Under the pieces are notes generated by a model. It was not told the origin of the DNA, did no database searches, and saw only the letters and a list, made by a program, of their open reading frames with translations. The translations under genes were made by a program, and so were the position numbers. From assembly GCA_037446395.1 (NCBI GenBank), contig JBBIIP010000006.1, forward strand, positions 1-64,000: 64,000 bases of DNA. Direction: 5' to 3'. This DNA is from JAAYJT01 sp037446395 (GTDB lineage: Bacteria; Bacteroidota; Bacteroidia; Bacteroidales; JAAYJT01). How positions within the stretch are numbered: the first letter of the stretch is position 1; the number at the start of each line of letters is the position of its first letter. Positions 35,448 through 44,940 of the stretch are shown piece by piece.

Positions 35448-35502
35448 CACGCTCAAAAAACAAAGGTAATATTTATAGCTATTTTAATTAACCATACATC
35501 AG

Positions 35503-38500
35503 ATGCAAAGTAAAGGAGCCATCAAATTCTTCGCCATCGCGCTCGTCCTCGTTTGTTTGTTTCAACTTTCGTTCACTTTTATAACAACCCGGGTTGAGCG
35601 AAAAGCCAGGGCTTATGCCAGCAGCGAAAAAACCTCATTGCTCGCTTCCAGCATGGCTGCAGGCAACGAAAACTTAAAAAGTTATTTATTCGATTCGATT
35701 TCAAAAGCCAAGGAAAGATATTTCCTTGATTCCATGTCAACCCAGGTAGTATATAATATCGGGGTTAGAAAGTACACGTATCAGGAAACCAAGGAACGCG
35801 AAATAAATCTTGGGCTCGACCTCAAAGGGGGGATGAACGTAACGCTTGAGGTCGCTGTCGTTGACATTGTAAGAGCCCTTTCGGGTTACAGTAAAAATCC
35901 GGCGTTTACACAGGCGATTGATAACGCATTGCAGAAACAAAAGAAAAGTCAGACTGATTTTATAACACTGTTTGCTGAGTCGTTCACACAACTCGACCCG
36001 AACGCAAGTCTTGCATCCATATTCATCAATGCGCCGGAATTCAAAGACCGGATCACATATAGTTCTTCGAATGCAGATGTTATTGCTTTGGTTCGTGAGG
36101 AAACGAATGCAGCCATTGATCGTTCATTTAATATACTTCGCACTCGTATTGACCGTTTTGGGGTGGCCCAGCCAAATATTCAAAAGCTACAGGCCTCTGG
36201 AAGAATCTTGGTTGAATTGCCTGGGATAAAGGAACCCGAGCGTGTGCGCAAACTTTTGCAAGGAAGTGCCCGGCTTGAGTTTTGGGAAACTTATCAATTC
36301 ACCGAATTGGCCCAGTATTTCACTGAAGCAAATAAACGCACCAGGGAGATCGAGGGCCGCGAAAATCTCTCGCCCGAAACAACTGAGCCAACCCAAGCAG
36401 ACGCGACGAATCAAAAACCAGAGACTTCTGCCAAACAACCAGGTGACACTACGGCATCAGCAATCGAAGACCTGATTGCCTCCGATACCACCAAGACAGA
36501 GGCAACCGAAGATCAATCAAGAGCCGAATGGGCCAAAGAAAACCCATTGTTCGATGTGTTGCAACCTGCTTTCTTTCAGGATAAAGACGGACAGGTATAC
36601 CCCAGCGAAGGTGCTGCTGTAGGGTCTGCTGCTGTTAAAGATACTGCACGTGTTAATGCAATTCTTCGAAAAGTTGAAGGTGTCTTTCCGCGAAACTTAA
36701 AACTTGCATGGAATGTAAAACCAAACCAGGGGCAGAAAGATATTCTTGAACTGGTTGCATTGAAGGTAACCACACGCGAAGGCATAGCCCCGCTTGGCGG
36801 AGAAGTGATCATTGATGCCCGCCAGGACTACGGACAGACAGGCTCGGTTGAGGTAACCATGAATATGAACTCTGAAGGGGCGCGTACATGGCGCCGTCTT
36901 ACAGGGGACAATATCGGCAGGCAGATTGCCATCGTACTTGACGGCTATGTATATTCGGCACCCAGGGTGAATGATGAAATCCCCAGCGGACGCTCATCTA
37001 TTTCCGGAAATTTCACCATTGAAGAAGCAAAAGACCTTGCCAACATCCTAAAATCGGGCAAGATGCCTGCACCGGCGCACATCGTTCAGGAAGAAGTTGT
37101 TGGCCCTTCTCTGGGGAAAGAAGCCATTTCATCAGGCCTTACCTCATTTCTTATTGCTTTCCTCCTCGTACTTATTTACATGGTCTTATATTATAGTAAA
37201 GCCGGGTATGTATCTGACCTTGCTCTGCTTACCAATATATTTTTCATCTTCGGGGTATTGGCATCATTGGGGGCAGTGCTCACACTTCCCGGTATAGCAG
37301 GGATTGTACTTACCCTAGGTATGGCTGTTGACGCCAATGTGATTATTTATGAGAGGGTGCGCGAAGAATTAAAAAATGGCAAAGGTATCAGGCTGGCCAT
37401 AAGCGACGGCTTCAAAAACGCCTATTCGGCCATTATTGACGGAAACGTAACTACGCTCCTTACAGGCGTTGTTCTTTACATTTTCGGATCAGGGCCGATT
37501 CAGGGTTTTGCAACCACGCTTATTATTGGTATTCTTTCATCACTTTTCACAGCAATCTTTATTTCGCGTCTGATTTTCGACTGGCAGCTCGATCACAACC
37601 GCAAAATACCTTTTGGAAATAAACTCACCCTGAACATTTTCACAAAAACCAGGTTCGATTTCATCAATAAGCGCAATATCGCATACATCGTTTCATCTGT
37701 CATCATATTTATCGGAATCGTCTCGCTCGCTACTAAAGGATTAAATTATGGTGTTGATTTTACAGGTGGCCGCACTTACATTGTTCGTTTCGATCAGGAT
37801 GTTAAAACAATTGATGTTAGAGCATCCCTATTAAAGGAATTTGGCGAAGCGCCTGAAGTTAAAACTTTTGGCCCTCAAAACCAGGTTAAAATAACAACCA
37901 AATATATGGTTGATGACGATTCGCCTGAGACCGACTCAATTGTTGAATCGAGAATCTTCAACGGGGTAAAGAGTTTCTACAAAGCGCCACTGGAATATAA
38001 TGAATTTACTTCGGACGATGAAGCCAAGATTCTTGGAAGGCTCAGTTCCCATAAAGTAGGCCCAACCATTGCAAGAGACATCAAACAAGCTGCCATTATC
38101 GCTGTCACCATTGCACTTATCATCATTTTTGCCTATATCGCAGTGAGATTTAAGAAATGGCAGTTCGGATTAGGTGCAGTCGTAGGCTTGTTCCACGATT
38201 CTATCATTGTAATTTCATTTTATTCGATATTTTATGGAATATTGCCTTTCAATCTTGAAGTTGACCAGGCGTTCATCGCTGCAATTCTGACCATTATCGG
38301 GTATTCTGTCAACAATACGGTAATTATTTTTGACCGTATTCGCGAGAACCTGGGCCTTTTTCCAAAGCGCGATCTTCACACAAACATGAACGATGCAATT
38401 GACAGCACATTGGGACGAACCGTGAATACGGCAGGCACAACGATTGTTGTACTGCTCTCCATCTTTATTTTCGGCGGAGAGGTGATTCGTGGTTTTGCTT

Positions 38501-38619
38501 TTGCTTTGCTGGTAGGCGTGGTCGTTGGAACCTATTCCTCCTGGTTCATTGCCTCAACCATTGCCTATATTACCATCCTGTCCCGTAAAGCCATGAAAGT
38601 CCTCGGCGACAAGAAATAG
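35503..38619 (+). CDS. secDF: Protein translocase subunit SecDF (fused)
   Basis: Protein of 1038 residues in which SecD and SecF are fused, as is usual in Bacteroidota. It uses the proton gradient to help SecYEG pull preproteins across the inner membrane. The SecD head begins after TM1 with LGLDLKGGM near residue 104; six helices including GMAVDANVIIYERVREE follow; the SecF half has YGVDFTGGRTY near residue 749 and IIGYSVNNTVIIFDRIREN. An insertion rich in Thr, Glu and Gln lies about residues 280-350, between conserved SecD blocks. A strong terminator follows. Confidence 0.97.
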   Translation: MQSKGAIKFFAIALVLVCLFQLSFTFITTRVERKARAYASSEKTSLLASSMAAGNENLKSYLFDSISKAKERYFLDSMSTQVVYNIGVRKYTYQETKEREINLGLDLKGGMNVTLEVAVVDIVRALSGYSKNPAFTQAIDNALQKQKKSQTDFITLFAESFTQLDPNASLASIFINAPEFKDRITYSSSNADVIALVREETNAAIDRSFNILRTRIDRFGVAQPNIQKLQASGRILVELPGIKEPERVRKLLQGSARLEFWETYQFTELAQYFTEANKRTREIEGRENLSPETTEPTQADATNQKPETSAKQPGDTTASAIEDLIASDTTKTEATEDQSRAEWAKENPLFDVLQPAFFQDKDGQVYPSEGAAVGSAAVKDTARVNAILRKVEGVFPRNLKLAWNVKPNQGQKDILELVALKVTTREGIAPLGGEVIIDARQDYGQTGSVEVTMNMNSEGARTWRRLTGDNIGRQIAIVLDGYVYSAPRVNDEIPSGRSSISGNFTIEEAKDLANILKSGKMPAPAHIVQEEVVGPSLGKEAISSGLTSFLIAFLLVLIYMVLYYSKAGYVSDLALLTNIFFIFGVLASLGAVLTLPGIAGIVLTLGMAVDANVIIYERVREELKNGKGIRLAISDGFKNAYSAIIDGNVTTLLTGVVLYIFGSGPIQGFATTLIIGILSSLFTAIFISRLIFDWQLDHNRKIPFGNKLTLNIFTKTRFDFINKRNIAYIVSSVIIFIGIVSLATKGLNYGVDFTGGRTYIVRFDQDVKTIDVRASLLKEFGEAPEVKTFGPQNQVKITTKYMVDDDSPETDSIVESRIFNGVKSFYKAPLEYNEFTSDDEAKILGRLSSHKVGPTIARDIKQAAIIAVTIALIIIFAYIAVRFKKWQFGLGAVVGLFHDSIIVISFYSIFYGILPFNLEVDQAFIAAILTIIGYSVNNTVIIFDRIRENLGLFPKRDLHTNMNDAIDSTLGRTVNTAGTTIVVLLSIFIFGGEVIRGFAFALLVGVVVGTYSSWFIASTIAYITILSRKAMKVLGDKK

Positions 38620-38660
38620 CAGAATTGCAATCGAAAAAAAAATTCTTGAATTACATCATC

Positions 38661-38691
38661 AAAACACCCCTAATGATTTCAGGGGTGTTTT
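38661..38691 (+). terminator. Rho-independent terminator after secDF
   Basis: A perfect 11-bp stem, AAAACACCCCT (38661-38671) with AGGGGTGTTTT (38681-38691), encloses a 9-nt loop; the T run is short. It lies 42 bp beyond the secDF stop. Confidence 0.9.
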
Positions 38692-38880
38692 GTTTAAGGG
38701 TGCCACAGCGATTACCAATTGTTCGGTATTCGTATATATTTAATCAACTTAGTTACAAAGCAGGAAACTCCGACTTGCGACTGTTTACCCAAAATGTTGG
38801 AATTAGCCTTACCTAATCGTCAGAAAAACGCATATTCCGGTTCCGGAATTTTTCAAATGTGAATTGTTCGGGTTAAATCC

Positions 38881-38888
38881 TATCTTTG
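38881..38888 (+). promoter_or_regulatory. Possible -7 element of the tatA promoter
   Basis: TATCTTTG fits TAnnTTTG and ends 19 bp before the tatA ATG. A TTG at 38864 is only 14 bp upstream, too close, so the -33 box is unclear. Confidence 0.4.
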
Positions 38889-38907
38889 TGCATGAAAAAG
38901 TAAATTT

Positions 38908-39288
38908 ATGAACCCGCTTTTCGCACTTCTATTCTTTAGTCTCGGTGGTGGTGAAATATTTCTGATTATTTTGGTGCTCCTTGTTGTTTTCGGGCCTTCC
39001 AAAATACCAGAAATTGCCCGGCAGCTCGGAAGAGGCATCAACGAAATTAAAAAAGCCTCTTCTGATATTGCGCAGGAGTTAAAAAATGAAGTTGCCAATG
39101 TAGAAAAAGGCATTGGGGAAGAACCAAATCTCATAAAAAAAGAGGTTGAGAAGGATGTCGCTCCGGTAAATAGCAACGAAAGCATACCTGAAGCTTTAAA
39201 GGAATCGGAAGAAATACCTGATGTATATCAAAGTACTGAACCTATTCCGGAAAACAACAAGAAATCGCCCAGGCAGCCTATACTATAA
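38908..39288 (+). CDS. tatA: Sec-independent translocase protein TatA/TatB family
   Basis: Protein of 126 residues. A single membrane helix (about residues 4-26) is followed by the hinge motif FGPSKIPEIARQLGRGI and an amphipathic helix, the hallmark of TatA/B. The remaining ~65 residues are acidic and probably disordered. FGP and GRGI favour TatA over TatB. TatC is not in the window. It stands alone between the secDF terminator and the PorE-like gene 52 bp downstream. Confidence 0.9.
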   Translation: MNPLFALLFFSLGGGEIFLIILVLLVVFGPSKIPEIARQLGRGINEIKKASSDIAQELKNEVANVEKGIGEEPNLIKKEVEKDVAPVNSNESIPEALKESEEIPDVYQSTEPIPENNKKSPRQPIL

Positions 39289-39340
39289 ACAAATGAAACA
39301 TCGTTTGAACACCTGGAAGTTATTTTAAACCCGTCAGGAA

Positions 39341-41809
39341 ATGAAGTCATCCCTTCTGATCATAATAATCTTTATCTCACTCTCCTGTTTTGTAAGAACC
39401 GGGTATTCACAGGTACGCTCATCAAAACGATTGGCTGCAGCTGAACAAGCGTTTACCAACTATCAGTACAACAACGCACTCACCCGATACAAGAAAGCCT
39501 ATTCTCGCACACGCAACAAGGTTGAAAAAGATCGCATACTTTTTCAAATGGCAGAATGTTATCGTTTTACAAATGATATCCGCCGTGCCGAAATAACCTA
39601 TCGCCGCCTACTCAGAACTAACTACGAAAGGCGAGAACCGAAAGTGCTGCTCTATTATGGAGACATGCTTCGTGCCAGTCAAAAATACGATGAAGCTGAA
39701 GAAATTTATTTGAGATATATTGAACAGGTTCCTGAAGATTCAAGAGGAGAAACCGGTCTCAGGTCAACACGACTTGCTAGGGAATGGATACAAAATCCAA
39801 CCAAGTATGAAATAACCAATGAGCGAAAACTCAACACACGTGAGGATGACTTTGCGCCAGCTTATGCCGACCGCAATCATAGCTCCCTCATTTTCACATC
39901 CAACCGCGACGGTGTTGCAGGGAAAGGAAAAGACGACTGGACTGGCATGAATTATACTGATTTGTTTTATGCGCGCCGAGATCCAAAAGGCGATTGGACT
40001 ACCCCTGTTCGTGCCGATAACCAGGAACAACTTAACACCGGTTCTCATGAAGGAGTAGGCACTCTGACCCAACGCTTTAGCCTGCTTTATTTCACGCGTT
40101 GCTACAGCCAACGCAGTGAAAAAGAAAGTGGGCAGGGTTGCCAGATTTATACCTCTCGCCGTGAAAGCAATTCCTGGGGTGAACCGCAAAAAATAGAGCT
40201 CGGCGGAGACAGCACCAACGTCGTAGGACATCCCACACTTAGTTCTGATGAACGAACAATTATTTTTGCAGCCGATTTCAAAGATGGTTATGGTGGCAAA
40301 GACCTGTATAAATCAACCCGCAAATCGGCATCCGATAACTTCGGGTCACCTGTAAACCTTGGGCCGATCATAAATACTGGCGGGGACGAAATGTATCCGG
40401 TTCTTCGCAACGATACCATCCTGTACTTTTCATCAAATGGGCATCCCGGAATGGGGGGGCTCGATATTTTTAAATCCTCGCTTTCGGATGGTGCCTGGCA
40501 AAAACCCGTAAACATGCAATACCCATTAAATAGCCATGCTGATGATTTTGCCATAACATTTCATCCGGATGACGAACAAGGCTATTTCACTTCTAACCGA
40601 AAAGGGGGGCGCGGAGGCGACGACATATACTCTTTTGTGAAGCCTCCGCTCATCTTTACTTTACAAGGTGTCGTCAAAGACTTGGCTACGCTTCAATTTC
40701 TGCCTGTCGTTTCAGTGAGATTAATTGGATCTGACGGTTCTAATGTTGAAGCAAAGACCGACCCCAAAGGATTCTATAGTTTCGCTAGGTCCCAAATCAA
40801 GCCCAATACCACTTACGACCTTACTTTTAACAAAGATAACTACTTTGTAGGCAAAGGACGGATTACCACGGTTGATGTTTTTGCAAACAGGGATTTTGTG
40901 CTTGACATGAACCTCGAACCAATTCCACAAAAGCCAATCCCACTGCCCGAAATCAGGTATGAACTCGCAAAATGGGATCTTTTGCCTCAATACCAAGACT
41001 CATTGCAGGGATTGATCAGGGTACTTGACCAAAACGAAACTATTATTATTGAGCTGGCGGCCCACACCGATGCCCGCAACACAAACGAGTACAATGATAT
41101 CCTCTCTCAAAAACGTGCCGAGTCGGTAGTCAACTATCTGATACAGCGCGGCATAGCGCCAGATCGTCTAATTGCAAAAGGCTATGGAGAACGAGTGCCC
41201 AGAACTCTTGAGAAAGACATTACAATAGACGGGTTTGTTTTCAAAGCAAACACAGTGCTCACCGAGGCTTTTATTGAATCACTGCCGACAGTGGCCCACC
41301 GTGAGGCAGCCCACCAGCTAAATCGGCGGACAGAGTTCAGTGTCTTAAGTAAAGATTATGTTCCAAAATCTAAATCAGTAACACCCATCGCTCCGGTCGA
41401 AATTGTGCTCAACCCAGATGAAAACGTAATAAACTATCGGTCAAACAATAAAAATGAAATATTTGTTCCTTGTATTCTTAACGGGTATAACCTGATTTTC
41501 ACGCTTAATGTAAATGATTTGAATGTTGCAACCCTGTCGCTTGATCAGGCAATGAAACTGTTGTTGGATGGAGCAATTAACCGCAACGATTTTGAAGGAA
41601 AAGCCGAAATAATTCTTGGTTCTGGAACCATTGCGAACAATGCTATTGTGAATATCCGTGAAATCAAAGTCGGAAAAAAAGTTATTAACAACATCAAAAT
41701 GAGCGTGTTGCACAAACAAACCGATCCGGTTATGCTTGGAGAGAACATGCTGAAACAATTTGGCGATTATACTTTTGATCGCAGCAAAAACCAGATTATA
41801 TTTAAATAA
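39341..41809 (+). CDS. PorE-like TPR/PD40/OmpA protein with C-terminal retropepsin-like domain
   Basis: Protein of 822 residues with a signal peptide ending near GYSQ. Residues about 30-150 are TPR repeats, 165-430 a PD40/WD40-like propeller (SLIFTSNRDG, LYFTRC, TIIFAADF, LYFSSNG, GYFTSNRKGG), 440-520 a carboxypeptidase-regulatory-like beta domain, and 530-675 an OmpA-type peptidoglycan-binding domain (ELAAHTDARNTNEYN, RAESVVNYLIQRGI). This order matches PorE of the type IX secretion system. The extra region 700-822 resembles a clan AA aspartic protease: NEIFVPCILNGYNLIFTL at the first strand and VMLGENMLKQFGDYTFD at the end, but the catalytic Asp-Thr-Gly is replaced by Asn-Val-Asn, so it should be inactive. 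Confidence 0.85.
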   Translation: MKSSLLIIIIFISLSCFVRTGYSQVRSSKRLAAAEQAFTNYQYNNALTRYKKAYSRTRNKVEKDRILFQMAECYRFTNDIRRAEITYRRLLRTNYERREPKVLLYYGDMLRASQKYDEAEEIYLRYIEQVPEDSRGETGLRSTRLAREWIQNPTKYEITNERKLNTREDDFAPAYADRNHSSLIFTSNRDGVAGKGKDDWTGMNYTDLFYARRDPKGDWTTPVRADNQEQLNTGSHEGVGTLTQRFSLLYFTRCYSQRSEKESGQGCQIYTSRRESNSWGEPQKIELGGDSTNVVGHPTLSSDERTIIFAADFKDGYGGKDLYKSTRKSASDNFGSPVNLGPIINTGGDEMYPVLRNDTILYFSSNGHPGMGGLDIFKSSLSDGAWQKPVNMQYPLNSHADDFAITFHPDDEQGYFTSNRKGGRGGDDIYSFVKPPLIFTLQGVVKDLATLQFLPVVSVRLIGSDGSNVEAKTDPKGFYSFARSQIKPNTTYDLTFNKDNYFVGKGRITTVDVFANRDFVLDMNLEPIPQKPIPLPEIRYELAKWDLLPQYQDSLQGLIRVLDQNETIIIELAAHTDARNTNEYNDILSQKRAESVVNYLIQRGIAPDRLIAKGYGERVPRTLEKDITIDGFVFKANTVLTEAFIESLPTVAHREAAHQLNRRTEFSVLSKDYVPKSKSVTPIAPVEIVLNPDENVINYRSNNKNEIFVPCILNGYNLIFTLNVNDLNVATLSLDQAMKLLLDGAINRNDFEGKAEIILGSGTIANNAIVNIREIKVGKKVINNIKMSVLHKQTDPVMLGENMLKQFGDYTFDRSKNQIIFK

Positions 41810-41814
41810 AACGA

Positions 41815-42984
41815 ATGTATTCTGAACTCCGGTATGGTCTTCGAGGGGTGTCGGCATCAAAAGAAGACGTTCACGATGCGCTTAAAAACATTGACAAAGG
41901 TATTTTACCGGGTGCCTTTTGCAAAGTAGTGCCTGATTTACTAGCCAATGACCCGGCATATTGCACAGTAATGCATGCCGATGGTGCCGGAACAAAATCA
42001 TCGCTGGCATATATTTACTGGAAAGAAACTTCCGATCTCAGTGTTTGGAAAGGCATAGCCCAGGATTCTGTAGTTATGAATCTTGATGATCTGCTCTGTC
42101 TTGGAATTACTGATAATATGCTCATTTCGAGCACGATCGGAAGGAATAAAAATCACATTCCCGGCGAAGTCATCACAGCAATTATACAGGGAACAGAAGA
42201 ATTTCTTGCAGAATTGCGAGGGTTAGGCATTAATATTTGGTCAACAGGAGGCGAAACTGCCGACCTTGGCGACCTGGTGAGAACAATCGTTGTTGATTCC
42301 ACTGTGGTTGCCAGAACCAGGCGCAGAGAGATAATCAACAACGCCAACATCCGCATCGGAGACGTGATTATTGGCCTGGCATCATCCGGAAAAGCCACTT
42401 ATGAGTGTGAATACAACAGCGGAATAGGAAGTAATGGGCTTACTTCGGCACGACACGATTTTTTCGACAAAATATACGCCACAAAATACCCTGAATCATT
42501 TGATCCGATGATTCCTCACAATTTGGCTTATATGGGCAACTTCCTCCTTGAAAGCCCGACTGAAATTCCGGGAATGAATGCAGGAAAACTCATCCTCTCC
42601 CCCACCCGCACATATGCACCGCTGATTAAAGCTATATTGAAGGACATAGAATCCGGAATACATGGGATTGTTCACTGTAGTGGCGGAGGGCAAACAAAGA
42701 TCTTGCATTTTATTGACAAGATTCATGTCGTAAAAGATAACCTTTTTCCCGTTCCGCCTGTGTTCAGGCTTATTAAAGAGAAGTCCGGCGCCTCCTGGGA
42801 TGAAATGTACCGGGTTTTCAACATGGGGCATCGCATGGAGCTTTATGTGAAAGAAGAAATTGCCAACAAATTGATAGAAATTTCCAAAAGCTTTGGTATT
42901 GATGCAAAAATCATCGGCCGCTGTATTGAGTCAACTTCGAAACTTCTTTCGATCAAAAGCCCCGAAGGAATGATTACATATTAA
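41815..42984 (+). CDS. purM: Phosphoribosylformylglycinamidine cyclo-ligase (AIR synthase)
   Basis: Protein of 389 residues that catalyses ring closure to AIR in purine synthesis. The PurM-type motifs are VMHADGAGTKSSLAYIYWKE near residue 52 (the ADGxGTK metal/ATP motif), DSVVMNLDDLLCLG near residue 84 and GGETADLGD near residue 145; HCSGGGQTKI lies near residue 287. The long form with a YWKE segment is typical of Bacteroidota PurM. It follows the PorE-like gene by only 5 bp. Confidence 0.93.
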   Translation: MYSELRYGLRGVSASKEDVHDALKNIDKGILPGAFCKVVPDLLANDPAYCTVMHADGAGTKSSLAYIYWKETSDLSVWKGIAQDSVVMNLDDLLCLGITDNMLISSTIGRNKNHIPGEVITAIIQGTEEFLAELRGLGINIWSTGGETADLGDLVRTIVVDSTVVARTRRREIINNANIRIGDVIIGLASSGKATYECEYNSGIGSNGLTSARHDFFDKIYATKYPESFDPMIPHNLAYMGNFLLESPTEIPGMNAGKLILSPTRTYAPLIKAILKDIESGIHGIVHCSGGGQTKILHFIDKIHVVKDNLFPVPPVFRLIKEKSGASWDEMYRVFNMGHRMELYVKEEIANKLIEISKSFGIDAKIIGRCIESTSKLLSIKSPEGMITY

Positions 42985-43043
42985 ATTGAATTGACCCAGG
43001 TAAATCGCTGAATCCCATACAATTAAAAAATTTCGGAGAAAAG

Positions 43044-43670
43044 ATGAACGTTCAAAAAGTATCAATGATTTGTTTGTGTTTTCTTTTGTTTGGGTTTCGA
43101 TGTAGTGATAATAATTTCGAACCCACCACTACCGAGCCACCTGCCATGCGTATCAGGGTCAGACCAAACGCAGTCAGAATTAGGGTTGGCGATACCTTGT
43201 GGATGAGTTGCACAGTTACGAGCAAGGTTTTTGATTTCATGCTGAAAGACAGTGTTACATATAAGCCACACAATAGTTATCTCTATTTCTATCGAATGAG
43301 GCATCCAGCATCGGGAAGCGATTATAATACTACCCCGGCTGCTAAATCTTTTACATATTACCCAAGCTTTGGGCAAGTTGCAACCGATCAAACACAGGCC
43401 TGGAACGACTATCGCATGGTCTTTGCTCCGGAATTAACTACCGGTGGCTCTTTCTTTTCTTTCAGAATTGGTGTGATTCCGCAAACACCAGGTATTTTCG
43501 CTATTCTAAACCAGAATAGTGCCTTCAATGTTGAACAACACAATTCCGATTTGTACCTTCCATTCGGAAGTATTTATACCAACTCCTTTGCAGCTACATA
43601 TCCAAAAGGGGTTGGTTGGTATCCTATTGACTCGAGGCTATACTTTTTCGAAGTTGAGTCCGTGCCTTAG
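43044..43670 (+). CDS. Hypothetical lipoprotein
   Basis: Protein of 208 residues with a lipoprotein signal: hydrophobic stretch followed by GFRC (Cys20). The mature part begins with a Thr/Pro-rich spacer, then VRIRVGDTLWMSCTV, an Ig-like opening strand, and two further beta-rich segments. No family is recognised. It lies between purM and prfA with gaps of 59 and 187 bp and is probably transcribed alone or with purM. Confidence 0.7.
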   Translation: MNVQKVSMICLCFLLFGFRCSDNNFEPTTTEPPAMRIRVRPNAVRIRVGDTLWMSCTVTSKVFDFMLKDSVTYKPHNSYLYFYRMRHPASGSDYNTTPAAKSFTYYPSFGQVATDQTQAWNDYRMVFAPELTTGGSFFSFRIGVIPQTPGIFAILNQNSAFNVEQHNSDLYLPFGSIYTNSFAATYPKGVGWYPIDSRLYFFEVESVP

Positions 43671-43821
43671 GTTGACTTGGGGCTGAAATTACTCAATCCT
43701 GCGATTCGGCTTGGTGCTTTGCTCCCTGGCATCCGCGCAGGATACGTAACTTTATGTTCCCTGACTAGCACAAAGCCGATCGAAACATGGCGGTTTACTA
43801 TGCTCCATTGAGGCTTTTTTG

Positions 43822-43829
43822 TACATTTG
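43822..43829 (+). promoter_or_regulatory. Possible -7 element of the prfA promoter
   Basis: TACATTTG fits TAnnTTTG and lies 28 bp upstream of the prfA ATG; no TTG at the expected distance. Confidence 0.35.
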
Positions 43830-43857
43830 TAGCCGATTAAGAAAGTGGATAAGTCAA

Positions 43858-44928
43858 ATGCTTGATAAACTCGAAGCCATCTATCACAAATGGCAAGGCA
43901 TACAAGAACAGCTCAACGATCCTGCGGTGATGAGCGACATGAAGCGCTATGTCCGGCTCAACCGTGAGTATAAGGAACTTCAGTCGGTGACAGATGCATA
44001 TTTGCGCTATAAGAAAATTACCGAAGACATGGAGTCGGCCAAGGCTGTTCTTTACAATGAGAAAGATGAAGAGTTCCGTGCAATGGCAAAAGAGGAACTG
44101 TCCGTGCTAATGACAGAAAAAGAAAATCTTGATGAAGAAATCCGAATCCTGCTCCTCCCTTCCGATCCGCAAGACAGTAAAAATGCCATTCTTGAAATTC
44201 GCGCTGGAACCGGTGGCGATGAAGCAAGTATTTTTGCGGGAGACCTTTTCAGGATGTACAGCAAGTTTTGTGAGAGAAAGAACTGGAAGATGGAGCTGGT
44301 TGACAGCACCGAAGGTACAGTCGGTGGATATAAAGAAATCATTGTCAATGTAATTGGAGAAAATGTTTACGGAATCTTAAAATATGAGTCAGGAGTTCAC
44401 CGTGTGCAGCGGGTGCCATTGACTGAAACCCAGGGAAGGGTGCATACTTCGGCAGCGACAGTTGCCGTGCTGCCCGAAGCCGATGAATTTGACGTTGAAC
44501 TCAAAAACGACGACATCAGAAAGGACACTTTTTGCTCTTCGGGCCCGGGAGGTCAATCAGTAAACACAACCTACTCAGCCATCAGGCTTACGCACATCCC
44601 CACTGGAATAGTTGTTCAATGCCAGGATCAAAAATCGCAGGTAAAAAACCTCGAAAAAGCAATGAGTGTGCTGCGCACCCGTATCTATGAGCTTGAGTAT
44701 CAAAAGTATCTGGACGAAATTTCATCCAAACGCCGCACCATGGTAAGCACCGGCGACCGATCGGCAAAAATCCGCACCTACAACTATTCTCAAGGACGAG
44801 TGACAGACCACAGAATTAATGTTTCTATATATAACCTTCCCGTATTCATGGATGGCGATATTGGCGACATGATTGAGGCGTTGCAGTTAGCCGAAAATGC
44901 AGAAAGGCTTAAAGAGGTTGTTTCCTGA
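43858..44928 (+). CDS. prfA: Peptide chain release factor 1
   Basis: Protein of 356 residues that terminates translation at UAA and UAG. The universal GGQ loop is in SSGPGGQSVNT near residue 233, and the codon-recognition segment reads RVPLTETQGRVHTSA, a PxT motif that identifies RF1 rather than RF2 (SPF). A frame opens with TTG at 43819 but ATG 43858 gives the normal N terminus (MLDKLEAIYHKW). pyrF follows by 12 bp and is probably co-transcribed. Confidence 0.96.
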   Translation: MLDKLEAIYHKWQGIQEQLNDPAVMSDMKRYVRLNREYKELQSVTDAYLRYKKITEDMESAKAVLYNEKDEEFRAMAKEELSVLMTEKENLDEEIRILLLPSDPQDSKNAILEIRAGTGGDEASIFAGDLFRMYSKFCERKNWKMELVDSTEGTVGGYKEIIVNVIGENVYGILKYESGVHRVQRVPLTETQGRVHTSAATVAVLPEADEFDVELKNDDIRKDTFCSSGPGGQSVNTTYSAIRLTHIPTGIVVQCQDQKSQVKNLEKAMSVLRTRIYELEYQKYLDEISSKRRTMVSTGDRSAKIRTYNYSQGRVTDHRINVSIYNLPVFMDGDIGDMIEALQLAENAERLKEVVS

Positions 44929-44940
44929 TAAATTCAAGCC

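Noticed and set aside
38741..38755. Similarity of CAACTTAGTTAC here with CAACTAAGTTAC near 60844, considered as insertion-sequence ends
   Set aside because: Only 12 bases with a mismatch, no transposase and no target duplication nearby; likely coincidence.
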